Positions 9,333-18,469 of a stretch of 30,030 nucleotides of DNA are shown here, one piece after another. The notes beneath the pieces are model-generated. The model was given only the letters and a program-made list of their open reading frames with translations, had not been told where the DNA came from and did not search any database. Numbering within the stretch: position 1 is the first letter of the stretch; each line of letters opens with the position of its first letter. The DNA comes from Geosiphon pyriformis (lineage: Eukaryota > Glomeromycota > Glomeromycetes > Archaeosporales > Geosiphonaceae): positions 399,276 to 429,305 of the forward strand of contig JAAOMT010000727.1 in NCBI GenBank assembly GCA_016748015.1, in the 5' to 3' direction. Position numbers and translations under genes: made by a program.

Positions 9333-10763
9333 AGACATTTCAACCCAAAAATATAACAAAACCAAAACAATATTTATGAAAATATAACAAAAGATGAACA
9401 CACAAAAATATCAACAACTTTAATATTATATAGATACTCAACAGTTCAAGGAGAAATTATCTCAACTGGAACAAAAGAGGATCAAACAACAATCTAAATA
9501 TTTTATCACCCACCAAAATATATTTTATCGAAAAAATAGAAAAGATTCAAATCAGCCAACCAGAGTAATTACAGAACCAGAAAAAGAAATAATACTGTTT
9601 AATATGTACTCAGATCCAACTGCAGGACATTTTCATAAAGAAGCAATCATAGAAAGAACCAGAAAGAGATACTATTGGCCATCAATATATCCAGACATTA
9701 TACAATATGTACAAAATTGTGATGCTTGTCAAAGAAGAGGTGGAACAAGACCCAGCAAACTATTGAGACGAATCAAAGTGAGACAACCATTTGATCACAT
9801 TGGAATTGATTTAGTTAGACCATTGACAATTACCAGCAGAGACAACAGATATATTGCAGTAGCCATGGACTACCTTACAAAATAGCCAGAAGCAAAAGCA
9901 ATTCAAAGGGCAAATGCAGAATCCATTGTCGAATTCATTCATCAGGATTTGATTTGTTGACATGGATGTCCAAAAGAACTATTATCAGAACTCATTTTGT
10001 GAATAGAACATTAGCAGAACTAAGCCAAAGATTCGGAATTAAGAGACTACTATCACTACCATACCATCCACAAACCAATGGATTAGTTGAAAGATTTAAT
10101 AGAATATTGTGTAAAGCAATGGCAAAACTCAGCCAAAAAAACCAAGACAAATGGGATTTGTTTATACCATCTATACTATTGGCTTATCAAACAATGAAGC
10201 AAGACACTACACAAGCAACACCATTTGAATTAGTATATAGTAGAACAGCAACACTACCAGTTGAGATAGAAGTTAACACTTATCCAACAGAACCAATAAC
10301 TGTAGACAATTTTCAGGAAACATTACTAAGAAGAACATATGATTTAATGAAAACTCTAGAAAACAAGCAATAAAGAGCAGCTGATAACATTAAAAAGGCA
10401 CAAGAGAAACAAAAAGAGAGGCATGATAACCAACTACCAGACAAATCAGTTGAATTCAAGATTGGAGACAAAGTACTTTTACATCATACTAAAGCGGAAA
10501 AACAATGGAGTGCAAAATTTGACCCCAAATGGGACGGACCATTTTACATAGAAAAAATTCTAGGAAATAGAGCTTACAAATTAAGACTGAACAACAAAAT
10601 CTTAGCCAAAGCAGCACATAGTGATTAACTGAAACCATTTTACTAGATAGCATTAGCATCTACCAATAACATTCCACAACTGGGAGTACAAAGAATACTA
10701 GTCCAACCAGATGAGATTTCATGAGACTGGGAACCAATCATAATCATTAAACCAAACACGTAA
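9333..10763 (+). pseudogene. Element B integrase
   Basis: After a linker with stops and a frame change (about 9,333-9,550) the HHCC zinc domain reads MYSDPTAGHFHKEA to NCDACQRR; the first His appears as Tyr (CAC to TAC). The rve core keeps the first Asp (HIGIDLVRP) and the Glu (PQTNGLVERFN). A small deletion at about 9,985-9,995 removes the second catalytic Asp segment (LLSD-Q in A) and shifts the frame. The C-terminal module has KWDGPFYIEKILGNRAYKL. The pol frame ends with TAA at 10,761-10,763 after IIIIKPNT, at the matching place to A's stop (NLNT, stop). Other stops include 9,886-9,888 (TAG for Trp) and 10,371-10,373. Confidence 0.93.
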
Positions 10764-10793
10764 AATTGAACAAACAAAATAGTATATAAAGAC

Positions 10794-11453
10794 ATGGTCA
10801 ATGCGACAAAAGATACCAGAAAAATGGAAATAACCAACAACATCCACTCACTAGCACAACAACTCTTTCAATTAATCCAACACCAAGAAATGGAAATTAC
10901 AATCAATCAACAAACCATTTGTTACAAAAATATGACAAATATACCACAACACAAAGCACAGAAAAGACTTTAAAATGTTGTTGACAAGATCATGACTAAG
11001 ATAAAATTGGCCATAAACGAACAACAAATAGTCAGATTACACCAAGACCTTACCAGAGAAACTTGGACTTGGTGGATGCAACAATTTCCAAAAAACTATT
11101 GTCATTTCCACTTGGAACAACATGTAAATATTCAGAATTTGTACACCGACAAAACAAAATGGTTATTTGACACAACAATACTGAAACAACTGGAACAATT
11201 TGTGGGAAAAAACAATCTAACCACACAAACTCGAGCCATTTACTGGCTATATATGGGATTTTAAGACCGACCAGAAATCTTACTTAACACAGCAATGGAT
11301 ACAGTTACGAGTAATCAATTTGGAAAAATGACCAATGCCCAATTTGAAAAATTACAAAATCAAATAACACAAGTAATACTTGAAAAAGAAGTTCAAGAAA
11401 TAATTCAAGAGGGAGAATTAAAAGAATTAGATTTTGACAGAACTCAATATTAA
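10794..11453 (+). pseudogene. ORF3 of element B, unknown protein between integrase and 3' LTR
   Basis: I do not recognise this protein. A frame of about 219 codons runs from ATG 10,794 to TAA 11,451-11,453, broken by TAA at about 10,971 and 11,262-11,264. The longest intact piece is 10,992-11,264 (MTKIKLAINEQQIVRLHQD to YWLYMGF). It is rich in Gln, Asn, Thr and Lys, has aromatic clusters (TWTWWMQQF) and charged, probably helical ends (VILEKEVQEIIQEGELKEL). I see no signal peptide or membrane segment, so the envelope position does not make it an envelope gene. It ends on top of the polypurine tract. Two internal stops in otherwise open sequence suggest a decayed real gene, but chance openness in AT-rich DNA is possible. 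In A the equivalent region lies outside the window. Confidence 0.5.
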
Positions 11454-11466
11454 AAAAAAGGAATAA
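11454..11466 (+). other. Polypurine tract of element B
   Basis: A run of A followed by GGAA lies directly before the 3' LTR start at 11,467. This is the expected position and composition of the plus-strand primer for retrotransposon DNA synthesis. Confidence 0.65.
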
Positions 11467-11543
11467 TATTACTCATAGAATATAGAAAAATATAGTATTA
11501 TTAGTCAGTAGATATTAGCCAATCAGAGGTAGACATAGTAAAT

Positions 11544-11716
11544 GTGGAATTTCAGGATTCCTCTTAGAGAAATTGCAGAATTCCAGGAAATTCAGAATTC
11601 CCTGACAAGGAATTGCAGAATTTCAGAATTCCAAGATTCTTCTCATCAGGAATCACAGAATTCCAGGAATTCCAAGATTCCTGTCACAAGAAATTGAGGA
11701 ATTGAGGAATTTCAAA
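11544..11716 (+). repeat. Degenerate GAATTCC-type array in U3 of element B LTR
   Basis: About ten to twelve near-copies of AGAATTCCAGGA-like blocks with alternating GGAATT, GATTCC and CAGAATTCC in both orientations, just upstream of the TATA box. The 5' LTR has the matching array at 4,958-5,125. Many units contain GAATTC. A regulatory role is inference from position. Confidence 0.7.
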
Positions 11717-11718
11717 TA

Positions 11719-11728
11719 TGTATATATA
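11719..11728 (+). promoter_or_regulatory. Putative TATA box of element B LTR
   Basis: TGTATATATA lies between the repeat array and the AATAAA signal, in a plausible U3 position. This segment is deleted in the 5' LTR. Confidence 0.5.
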
Positions 11729-12136
11729 GCAGTAGTGTTAGAAACAGAAAAGACAGAATTGATACTACAGAATTCTTAGTCTAAAAACACAATCATTAAA
11801 TAAATAATTATTTCATACTTCAAAACTTCTTTCCATTACCAACATCTCATGTTGATAATAATCCATACTTAACCACACTGGAACAATAGCTCTTAATCAT
11901 GGCTATTGATGAGATACTAATCTACAAATTGCCTTGGCTTATTTCTTTATATTTTTTTATTTTCTTTATTTTCTTCTTTAATTTTGTTATTGTGCACTAA
12001 CCAATTGATTAAAAGTGCTGATTACTAACATTAAAGATTGCCTAGTAAAAGACTTCTATGAGTGGGTAGGACATATACAGAAGATATGGATTACTTATCA
12101 GAGAATTGCCGGCTACCAAGCTGAAAAAAGAATCGA

Positions 12137-12152
12137 CAGACTCGCGAGTCTG
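12137..12152. promoter_or_regulatory. Perfect 16-bp palindrome in LTR
   Basis: CAGACTCGCGAGTCTG equals its own reverse complement. The 5' LTR copy at 5,468-5,483 is CAGACTTGCGAGTCTG (one C-to-T change). It lies about 10 bp before AATAAA, so it may form an RNA hairpin in the R region or act as a DNA-protein site. Confidence 0.6.
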
Positions 12153-12162
12153 GAAAGCTACG

Positions 12163-12168
12163 AATAAA
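12163..12168 (+). terminator. Putative polyadenylation signal of element B
   Basis: AATAAA lies in the 3' LTR downstream of the TATA box and palindrome. The 5' LTR has ATAAAA at the same place. Confidence 0.45.
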
Positions 12169-12319
12169 ACAACTATTAAATCTCTGTCCATTATACAACA
12201 GACTCCATCAAAACCTTCAGATACAACACTTTCAGAACATCATCAATGGAAATAGCTTTTTGAGCACCAAGTTACAAGTTTGTTATTTGATTCAAGACCC
12301 CAAATAATTAACTATAACA

Positions 12320-12323
12320 CTGA
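12320..12323. repeat. Right target-site copy of element B (CTGA)
   Basis: It directly follows the TAACA end of the 3' LTR and pairs with CTGG at 4,878-4,881. Element A's protease sequence resumes here. Confidence 0.55.
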
Positions 12324-12540
12324 AATAGTGATTCCATTGATTGTAAAGGAGAAATCATCAATTTCTTCTACTGAAGTCTTCTTCATACCATCAGCTGTAA
12401 CAATAACTGTTTGAGCTGGTCTGTCTATGTTTTGTTTGAGTTGTTGCATCAGCTGGTAAGTAATAATACTTCCAGCCAATCCACTATCTAAGATTAAGCA
12501 AATGGGTTTTTCTTCCACTGTAGTTTCTGTGTACATAACA
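12320..12540 (-). pseudogene. Element A protease, active-site half
   Basis: Open for 74 codons on the minus strand. The active site reads LILDSGLAGSIITYQL, the D-S-G form of the retropepsin triad with the following hydrophobic-Gly pattern. Then come VTADGMKKT and SFTINGITIS. The frame runs into the 3' LTR of element B right after this and stops inside it. The rest of the protease is at 4,571-4,881. The Met at 12,536 is internal, because the protease normally follows gag in one polyprotein. Confidence 0.9.
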
Positions 12541-14713
12541 GTAATTGTTTTCTGTTTATTGACTACTGCATTACTAAGTAGAAATGGTAATTCATTTGCT
12601 TCAAATTCAAATGAAAATATATCTGACAGATTGGCATTTTGGGCAATTTAAGTTGGTGAAATGATATGGTTGGAAGAGTTTGATCTTGGTGCTGCAACTT
12701 CACCTTCAGAAAGTGCAGTTTGTTGAAAATCCGATTCCTCTGGTATTGTAAGATAACTGAGTTGAGTGTGATAATAATTGAATCTTTGCTGACCAGAATT
12801 TCGAGGAACCAACTGGTTATTTGGATTGATTCTGTTGTTGTTACTGCAATTAATTTTGGGGTGTGAATTGGTTATGTTGAACCAATCTTCTTGCTGGTAC
12901 TTGATATTGTTGAGTGAGTGGTGTCTGATATGGCTGAATTGGTAAAGATTGCTAATATTGTTGCTGTATTAGTTGTGGAGCTGGTGAATAGTAACTGTTT
13001 TAATTTTGTGGTCTTGGTGAATAATAGATTAGTGGTAGAGATTGGTAATAAGATTGTTGTGGTGAAGAGTAATGTTGATTACTCTTGTTTTGTTGGTCTC
13101 TCTGTAATTTTCTGCAATCTTATTTTCAGTAATTTAGAATTTTACAGTAATGGCAATTTTGAGGTTGGTTGTTGGATGATGTTCTAAAGTTGTTCTGATT
13201 GTATTGTTGTAGGGGTTGATATCTTTGTGATTGTTGCTGCTATTGTTGTTGGTTTGTAAAATAGCTTTCAACTTTTTTTGTGAGTTGGTCTATCTTCTCT
13301 TCAGCTGCTAAGCTGGTTTCTCCAATTGCAAGGTTTACAAGCTTGGTGTGATTTGCTTCTTCCATTGCCATTTCATAGCTCTTTGCATGTCTAATGGCAG
13401 TTGCTAAGTCTGCTGGTGCGTGTGAACAAACTTTTTTAATCAGTTTGTCTTTTAACCCTGCTATAAACTGATCCAGAATTTGAGCATCAGAATAGTAGTT
13501 ATTGGTTTCTAATTGTCAGATTTATCTGAGAAGTTTGTTAAATTTTTCAAGATAGGTCATAACAGTTTCAGATGTTTCTTGTTTGATATTGTGAAAGCAG
13601 TTTCTGAAAGTGATAGAGGTATTGTTATTAGTGAATTGTTGTAAAAAAGCATCTTTGAATGCTTGCCAGTTTTCAAATGGTTTTTCTAAATTTTCAAACC
13701 ATTCTTCTACTGTTCCTTAGAGAAAGTAGAGAATTGCTTTAAGTATTCTTGCTGTAATTCAACCATTTGCATCTCCTGCTTTTTGAACTTTGTCAAGCCA
13801 TTCTTGAGGACTGGTATCATTATCTTCACCTGTAAATTCTGGAATTTTTGCAATGTAAGTAGTTGCCATTTCCTGTGGCTTCTCCTTGATCTGATTCAGT
13901 TTTTTCACTTTCCAAATTTTCTGAATGATTACTTTCGTTTTTCTGCAAGTATTCAATAATATTAGTGCTTGTTGATATAGGTTCCTGCTGTTGAGTAGGA
14001 TTTTTAGGTAACTAAAAATCTTCTGGTCTGGAAAAATGGTTAAGTGGTGAATTTGGTGTTTGTGGTCAAGCAAGTAAAATTAGAAATGGTGTGATAGAAA
14101 GTGGTAATTTGACACTGGTTTCTTGTTCAGATGTTTGCAAGTGTTTGGCAGTTGTCTTTGGTAGTATTGGAGTGTTTGGAGCGGTTTTTAAGTGTTGTTT
14201 CACTTTTTGTTTGCCTTTGTTGCCTGTTTCTGTTTCTGATTCAAAGTCAAAAGAGTATTTAGACTGTACTGGGTATTTTTCTTCACAATACTTGATAATG
14301 TTGTAATTGAGTTTTTGAAAGTAAGTGGCAAGTGTTTCATTGTTAAGGTCTTCAGTTTCTAACTGTAAATAGTATACTAGATTATTGTAGAGGTTGCTTC
14401 TCACTTCTGAAATGTTGTAATTTCCAAGAAGATAATTGTTTATATGGTTTTCAATGTATTGGTAGAGTGTTCTTTCAACAATTTCAATTCTGTCTGGGAT
14501 GTTGAATCTCTGCTTGCAATGGGTGTAAATTGACTGATAATACTCCAGAGTTGTTATGTCTGGTGTAGTTGTCACTTTGAAGTTTGTTGTTTGCTGTGTT
14601 ATTTCCATAGAAGAGCACCAAATGTTACTGAAGGGTTTTGGTCTCTTTTCTTGAGTGTTGTAACTGTCTGTTGGTTGCAAATTCACGTTTTCTAGAAGTA
14701 ATTGAACCTCCAA
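12541..14713 (-). pseudogene. Element A gag (capsid and nucleocapsid)
   Basis: Gag forms the virus-like particle. An N-terminal region of 215 codons (14,066-14,713, starting MEVQLLLENVN) has a helical look and a basic patch. A frame change then leads to the capsid region: PEFTGEDNDTSPQEWLDKVQ (about 13,800), TVEEWFENLEKPFENWQAF, FLQQFTNNNTSITFRN and LDQFIAGLKDKLIKKV, the Retrotrans_gag pattern. A Gln-rich stretch precedes a zinc knuckle at 13,114-13,155: C-x2-C-x4-Y-x4-C, where Tyr stands for the usual His (CAC to TAC) and two stops lie inside. A Gln/Pro/Tyr-rich tail leads to the protease. At least eight in-frame stops, nearly all explainable by C-to-T or G-to-A. Confidence 0.88.
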
Positions 14714-15247
14714 TAACTGAATTTATCTTCAAATTATCTCCTATAATTTGAACTGCTGGGCTTATAAGTGGAATGGCCAATTTTTTGCCAGTTACTTTAT
14801 GTAGTTATGTTGAAGTAAATGTTAACTCTTTCCCAGGAATTGCTTGTCTGGAAGCTCACTAAAAATGTGTAGTTACTTTGCTGTGAAAGTCAACTCTTCT
14901 ACAGGAATCTATCCTAATAATTGTAATAAAAAAAGAAAAGAAAAATAAAAAAAATAGAATTTTGTCAAGGGAAACGTTTTCTATCCAGGCCTGGAGTCAC
15001 TAACAGTTTACTGAAATTGGTAGCTAATCAATTTCAAAATGTTAGTTGGGTTTTGGGGATTTACCAAGTGCAATAATTAAAGAATTTGGTTTTTCAAATT
15101 ATTTGATATTTATTTCTTTTTGTGTGTATAAGAATGGTTCTAAGTGATAAATCTAAAGTAAGATACATTTTCTTGAAGAGAAAAGCTCTTCTTTTATACA
15201 ACTTGTTGTAGTACTAGTCTATGAACTTGCACTTTTTTTCTTTGCTC
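14714..15247 (-). repeat. Probable 5' leader and 5' LTR of element A
   Basis: Position upstream of gag makes this the leader/LTR of A, but the partner LTR is outside the window, so its ends cannot be fixed. It holds a diverged direct repeat with a period of about 68 bp: GTAGTTATGTTGAAGTAAAT (14,801) and GTAGTTACTTTGCTGTGAAA (14,869), each followed by CAGGAAT. No primer-binding site could be assigned with certainty. Confidence 0.4.
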
Positions 15248-15410
15248 AAATTTCGGCGAACTAAAGATACATTTTGATGAACTACAAGTTATTTCGCTGA
15301 ACTATTGATTAATTTGGATGAACTATTCATAATTTCGGCGAATTTCTATAAATTTCGGCAAATTTTATATAAATTTCGGCGAATTTCTGTAAATTTCGGC
15401 GAATTTTTAG
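15248..15410. repeat. Minisatellite, about 8 units of 20-21 bp, core TTTCGGCGAA
   Basis: Units start at about 15,248, 15,269, 15,289, 15,309, 15,329, 15,350, 15,371 and 15,391. The best units read AAATTTCGGCGAATTTCTGT. The second to fourth are diverged (TTTTGATGAAC, TTTCGCTGAAC, TTTGGATGAAC). The core keeps two CpGs while the DNA to its right is almost CpG-free. It sits at the border between element A and the AT-rich island. Confidence 0.85.
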
Positions 15411-15755
15411 AATGTTACAAAGTTTAGGGTATTGTGTAATTTGATCATTTTACTTTCTGTTGTACTAATTGGATTATTAATTGAATCGTGATATGTGATA
15501 AATTGATTAAATAATAAGTGATAATTTGGATTGATATTAACATGTTAATTACTGATAGGAATTATAAGGATAATTTCATGCTAATTAATAGCTAAAATTT
15601 TACTGGTAACACTGTTTACAATTTATTATCATATATTATCTATATTATTTTAGAGCTTAACAAACCAATTAATAAAGCTAAAAAATTGAAATTAGAGCTT
15701 AATCTTAATTAATTATTATTTTTAAATTTATTGAAGATTTAAATATTATTACTAA
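15411..15755. other. AT-rich DNA without recognisable gene
   Basis: No frame, repeat or protein motif could be identified. It probably includes the further upstream part of element C, since homology to element B becomes readable only from about 15,756. Confidence 0.6.
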
Positions 15756-16880
15756 AGCTAAATAATATATAACATTTTTTAATTTATTAAAAAGTAAGTG
15801 CTTAAATAGTTTAGCAAAAATAATAAAAACATTATATCTAAAAAAACACATAAAACAAATATTAGATTTAATCTTAAAACTTTATTTATTTAATAATATA
15901 AATTTAAAATTAGCATAAAAAATTTTAACAATTACTATAATTTAGTTAATATTTAAATTTAGCTTAACCAAAAAAAAATTACTATAAAAGAAGAAATAAT
16001 TGACATTGAATATATAGAAAATATTATTATTATACTACAAAATAATTTAAATAAAGTTTATAAATAAAATCAAAAGAAAAAATAACACAAATTATATTCT
16101 TGTTATTAATTAAAATAACTAAATTAGTATTAATAAAAACCAAAAAAAATTAAAAATAATGACCAAAAAGATTAAAAGATTTAAATTAACAGAAAAAATT
16201 TATATATATATCAATATAACAAAAAAAAATATTAATTAAAAAGAAATTATTTTTATTAGTTATAATATTTTTATTCTACTATATTATAAATACTTATTAA
16301 AAATATTTTAAAAAATTAAAAATTAGCCCCAAATTTTAAAGCAGAATTAGATAAATGTTAAAACAAAACTATTGTCATTACTAATTTGTATATACTAGCT
16401 AAAAATTACAAAAATATTAAAATTTTAATTATTAATAACACAAAAAATTATGTAGAAATATTGGCTAATATATTATTAGATATTTAAGTCCAAAAATTAA
16501 GAACCAGCAGTCAACCAATGTTTTAAACTTCAATTAATTATGTAAATATATAGTTTTTACATTACAAATTTGGATTTAAAAAATAAATATTATGTATTTT
16601 AATTAAAACAATTAGAGCAAATAAATTTAAAAAATCTGAATTAATTATAAAAAATATAGCTTTAAATAATATTAAAACAATATATCAATATTTTTACAAG
16701 CAAAAATAAATTTGAAAAAACTTATATAATTTAACATAAAATCAAAACAAAAAATGTTAAGCCAATTAAACAAAAAATATATAGAATAACTTTAATTCTT
16801 ATTATTAGTTTAACTACAAAATTGAAAATCAGTAATAATTACATATTAACTAATTCCTAATATTATTAACTTATAAACAA
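15756..16880 (+). pseudogene. Element C, left part: dUTPase, spacer and RT start (relic)
   Basis: This is a relic of the same element type as A and B, recognisable only by nucleotide alignment with B. For example CATAAAACAAATATTAGATT (about 15,851) aligns with B's dUTPase motif 1 at about 7,133. GAAATAATTGACATTGAATA (15,991) matches motif 3 at about 7,296. The spacer follows, and AGCCAATTAAACAAAAAATA (about 16,760) matches the RT start at 8,070. Homology fades at about 16,880. Differences from B are overwhelmingly C to T and G to A, leaving almost pure A/T. No open frame remains. The other part of C is at 25,470-26,090, beyond element D. Confidence 0.8.
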
Positions 16881-17110
16881 AAAATTATTCCAAAAATTTA
16901 GGAAATCTATAACCAATTTTTTAAATTTTTAGAACTATTTAAGTTTTTTTGTTGTAATTGAAACCAATAATTTTAACAATGATATCAATAGTTACAACAT
17001 AATTTTATTTGCAATTATTACTAAAAATAGTATACATGTTATTATTTTTTTATTTGAATTAAAAACTAAATTATTATTTAATAGAACTGTTTTAAATTTA
17101 ACTTAGTCTA
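16881..17110. other. Unassigned stretch between C homology and D repeat
   Basis: It contains one 54-codon open run on the plus strand (16,942-17,106, FVVIETNNFNNDINSYN near its start), unusual for such AT-rich DNA but matching nothing I recognise. It may be more of C, part of D's true LTR, or another fragment. Confidence 0.35.
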
Positions 17111-17240
17111 TTACTATTGTTATAGATTAAAGTAACAAGCTAATAGATAACAAAAAAAAACAGAATTGTAAAATAATAGAATTAATCAAAGAAAAAATTA
17201 CAATAAAAGAGTAAATTAAATGAATAAAAATTCAATATGA
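17111..17240 (-). repeat. Element D terminal direct repeat, left (3' LTR remnant)
   Basis: It aligns with 23,944-24,075: both carry GTTATAGATT, a poly-A run with CAGAATT, ATTAATCAAAGAAAAAATTA and AATAAAAATT. Differences are mainly A/G transitions. Usual Gypsy LTRs are longer, so this may be only the readable part. Confidence 0.7.
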
Positions 17241-18469
17241 ATAATTAGTCTTATAAAAACTACAGTTACAAATCTTTTTTGAAAATTTGAAGATAAAAAA
17301 ATAGTTTGTAATTATTAATAAAATAATACTACTGCTATTATTTTATGTTTTAACTTAGTAATTCTTAAAATCAATAACAAGTATTATTTTGCTTTTCAAT
17401 TATTTTTTATTTAATAAATAATAAGGGCAAGCAATTGCTTTTTAAGCTAATTTTAATAATACAAATTAAAAAAGAGAAAAAATAAGATATGTAAATACCA
17501 ACAAGTAATTTTTTATTTCAAAATGTTTAAATACTTGAAAGTAAAAAAAAAATAAGCAATATGAAAGAAAATAATTAATAGTAAATTTTATTTTATTATT
17601 TTAATCATGTTTTTCTATAACTAAAAGATTTATTACTTATATAACTATTAAAAATAGTTAATATTCAAATTATTAATCATATTAATAATTAAATTAATAA
17701 TTAATATCTAAAAATAAGATGTCTAATTATATAATAACTAATAAAAACTATGGTTTTTAATTATAATATCATTTTTTTCAAAAAGATTAAACTTAATGAA
17801 ATCAAGTTATTTTTAAAATAATCTAATTAAAAAATTTTGTTTAATTTGAAACTGACTAGTTTGGTAAAATATTTTGTAAATAAGATATATAATAGTTGAA
17901 GTGAAATAAGTTTTATATTTAAGAAACTAAATTTTTGTATAAAAGTTTTGGCTTTTTTAGCAATAGTCAAAACTCTTGGAACATTTAATTATATAATGTT
18001 CAAAATTTTTACTTGTATCTTTAAAGTTGTTTTTTTTATGAGCTTTATGTCTTCTATAATTTTACCAAGTCGACTATAAAGCTCTAATTATCTTCTATAT
18101 AATAGGTTTTTATCTATAAACAAGATTTTTTTAATTGTTTTTCTAAGTATTTAGAAAGTAATAATATGTTTGCTATTATGTTTTTAAGCATATATTTATT
18201 AATTTTGCTATCAATTTTTTCTTTTTTAATAATGGTTTTTTTTGGTTTAATAATAATATGTGTTTTATTATATTTAATTATAGTTGTTTGTTTTTCAATA
18301 GTCAAAATAGTATTTAAATAATTTTTGATTCAATACTTATAGAAAGTATAGAAAACATTTTGAATGTTTTAATTCAGGAAAAAATTGTTTATGTCAATTG
18401 AAGATATCTTTGTTTTAGAAATAGTGTATTTATTTATATCTGATTTTTGCTAATTATTTGAATTGGTAT
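17241..18469. other. AT-rich region downstream of element D integrase
   Basis: This should be the 3' non-coding part of D. A 63-codon open run on the minus strand (18,114-18,305, starting MTIEKQTTIIKYNKTH) is Lys/Ile-rich and looks like chance in AT-rich DNA or decayed coding sequence. Nothing else recognised. Confidence 0.5.

Larger units (their letters stand above)
4882..12319 (+). mobile_element. Ty3/Gypsy element B, nested in element A
   Basis: Plus-strand LTR retrotransposon of about 7.4 kb. Its LTRs begin TGTTA and end TAACA, a 5-bp inverted repeat typical of LTR ends. Order: damaged 5' LTR, half protease, Cys-rich module, dUTPase, RT, RNase H, integrase, ORF3, polypurine tract, 3' LTR. 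The primer-binding site, gag and the protease active site are missing. Pol carries at least eight in-frame stops and several frameshifts, so the copy is non-autonomous and probably dead. The two LTRs agree at roughly nine in ten positions by eye, which makes B a fairly old insertion, though younger than its host element A. Confidence 0.93.
11467..12319 (+). repeat. Element B 3' LTR, full length (853 bp)
   Basis: It starts TATTACTC (TG changed to TA at the terminal dinucleotide) and ends CTATAACA. It contains, in order, a GAATTCC-rich array, a TATA box, a T/C-rich tract (about 11,934-11,995), a 16-bp perfect palindrome and AATAAA. This allows a U3-R-U5 reading with transcription starting after 11,728 and polyadenylation after 12,168. 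It matches 4,882-5,618 except for two segments missing there. Confidence 0.93.
12320..15247 (-). mobile_element. Ty3/Gypsy element A, gag part right of the nested insertion
   Basis: This is the upstream part of element A: protease active-site half (to 12,540), gag (12,541-14,713), then a 5' leader and presumed 5' LTR to an undefined end before the minisatellite at 15,248. The minus-strand reading continues on the other side of B at 4,881. Confidence 0.88.

Noticed and set aside
10794-11453. ORF3 as an envelope gene
   Set aside because: No signal peptide, membrane segment or furin-like site is visible; position alone is not enough.
12918-13187. Open frame of 89 codons on plus strand, Val/Asn-rich
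   Set aside because: Antisense to the nucleocapsid region of element A, where the zinc knuckle is readable on the minus strand.
14091-14306. Open frame of 71 codons on plus strand
   Set aside because: Antisense to element A gag, with no recognisable motif.
1-15000. Stop codon reassignment to explain in-frame TAA/TAG/TGA
   Set aside because: All three stop codons occur at Gln, Arg and Trp positions and come with other transition lesions, which fits decay rather than a changed code.
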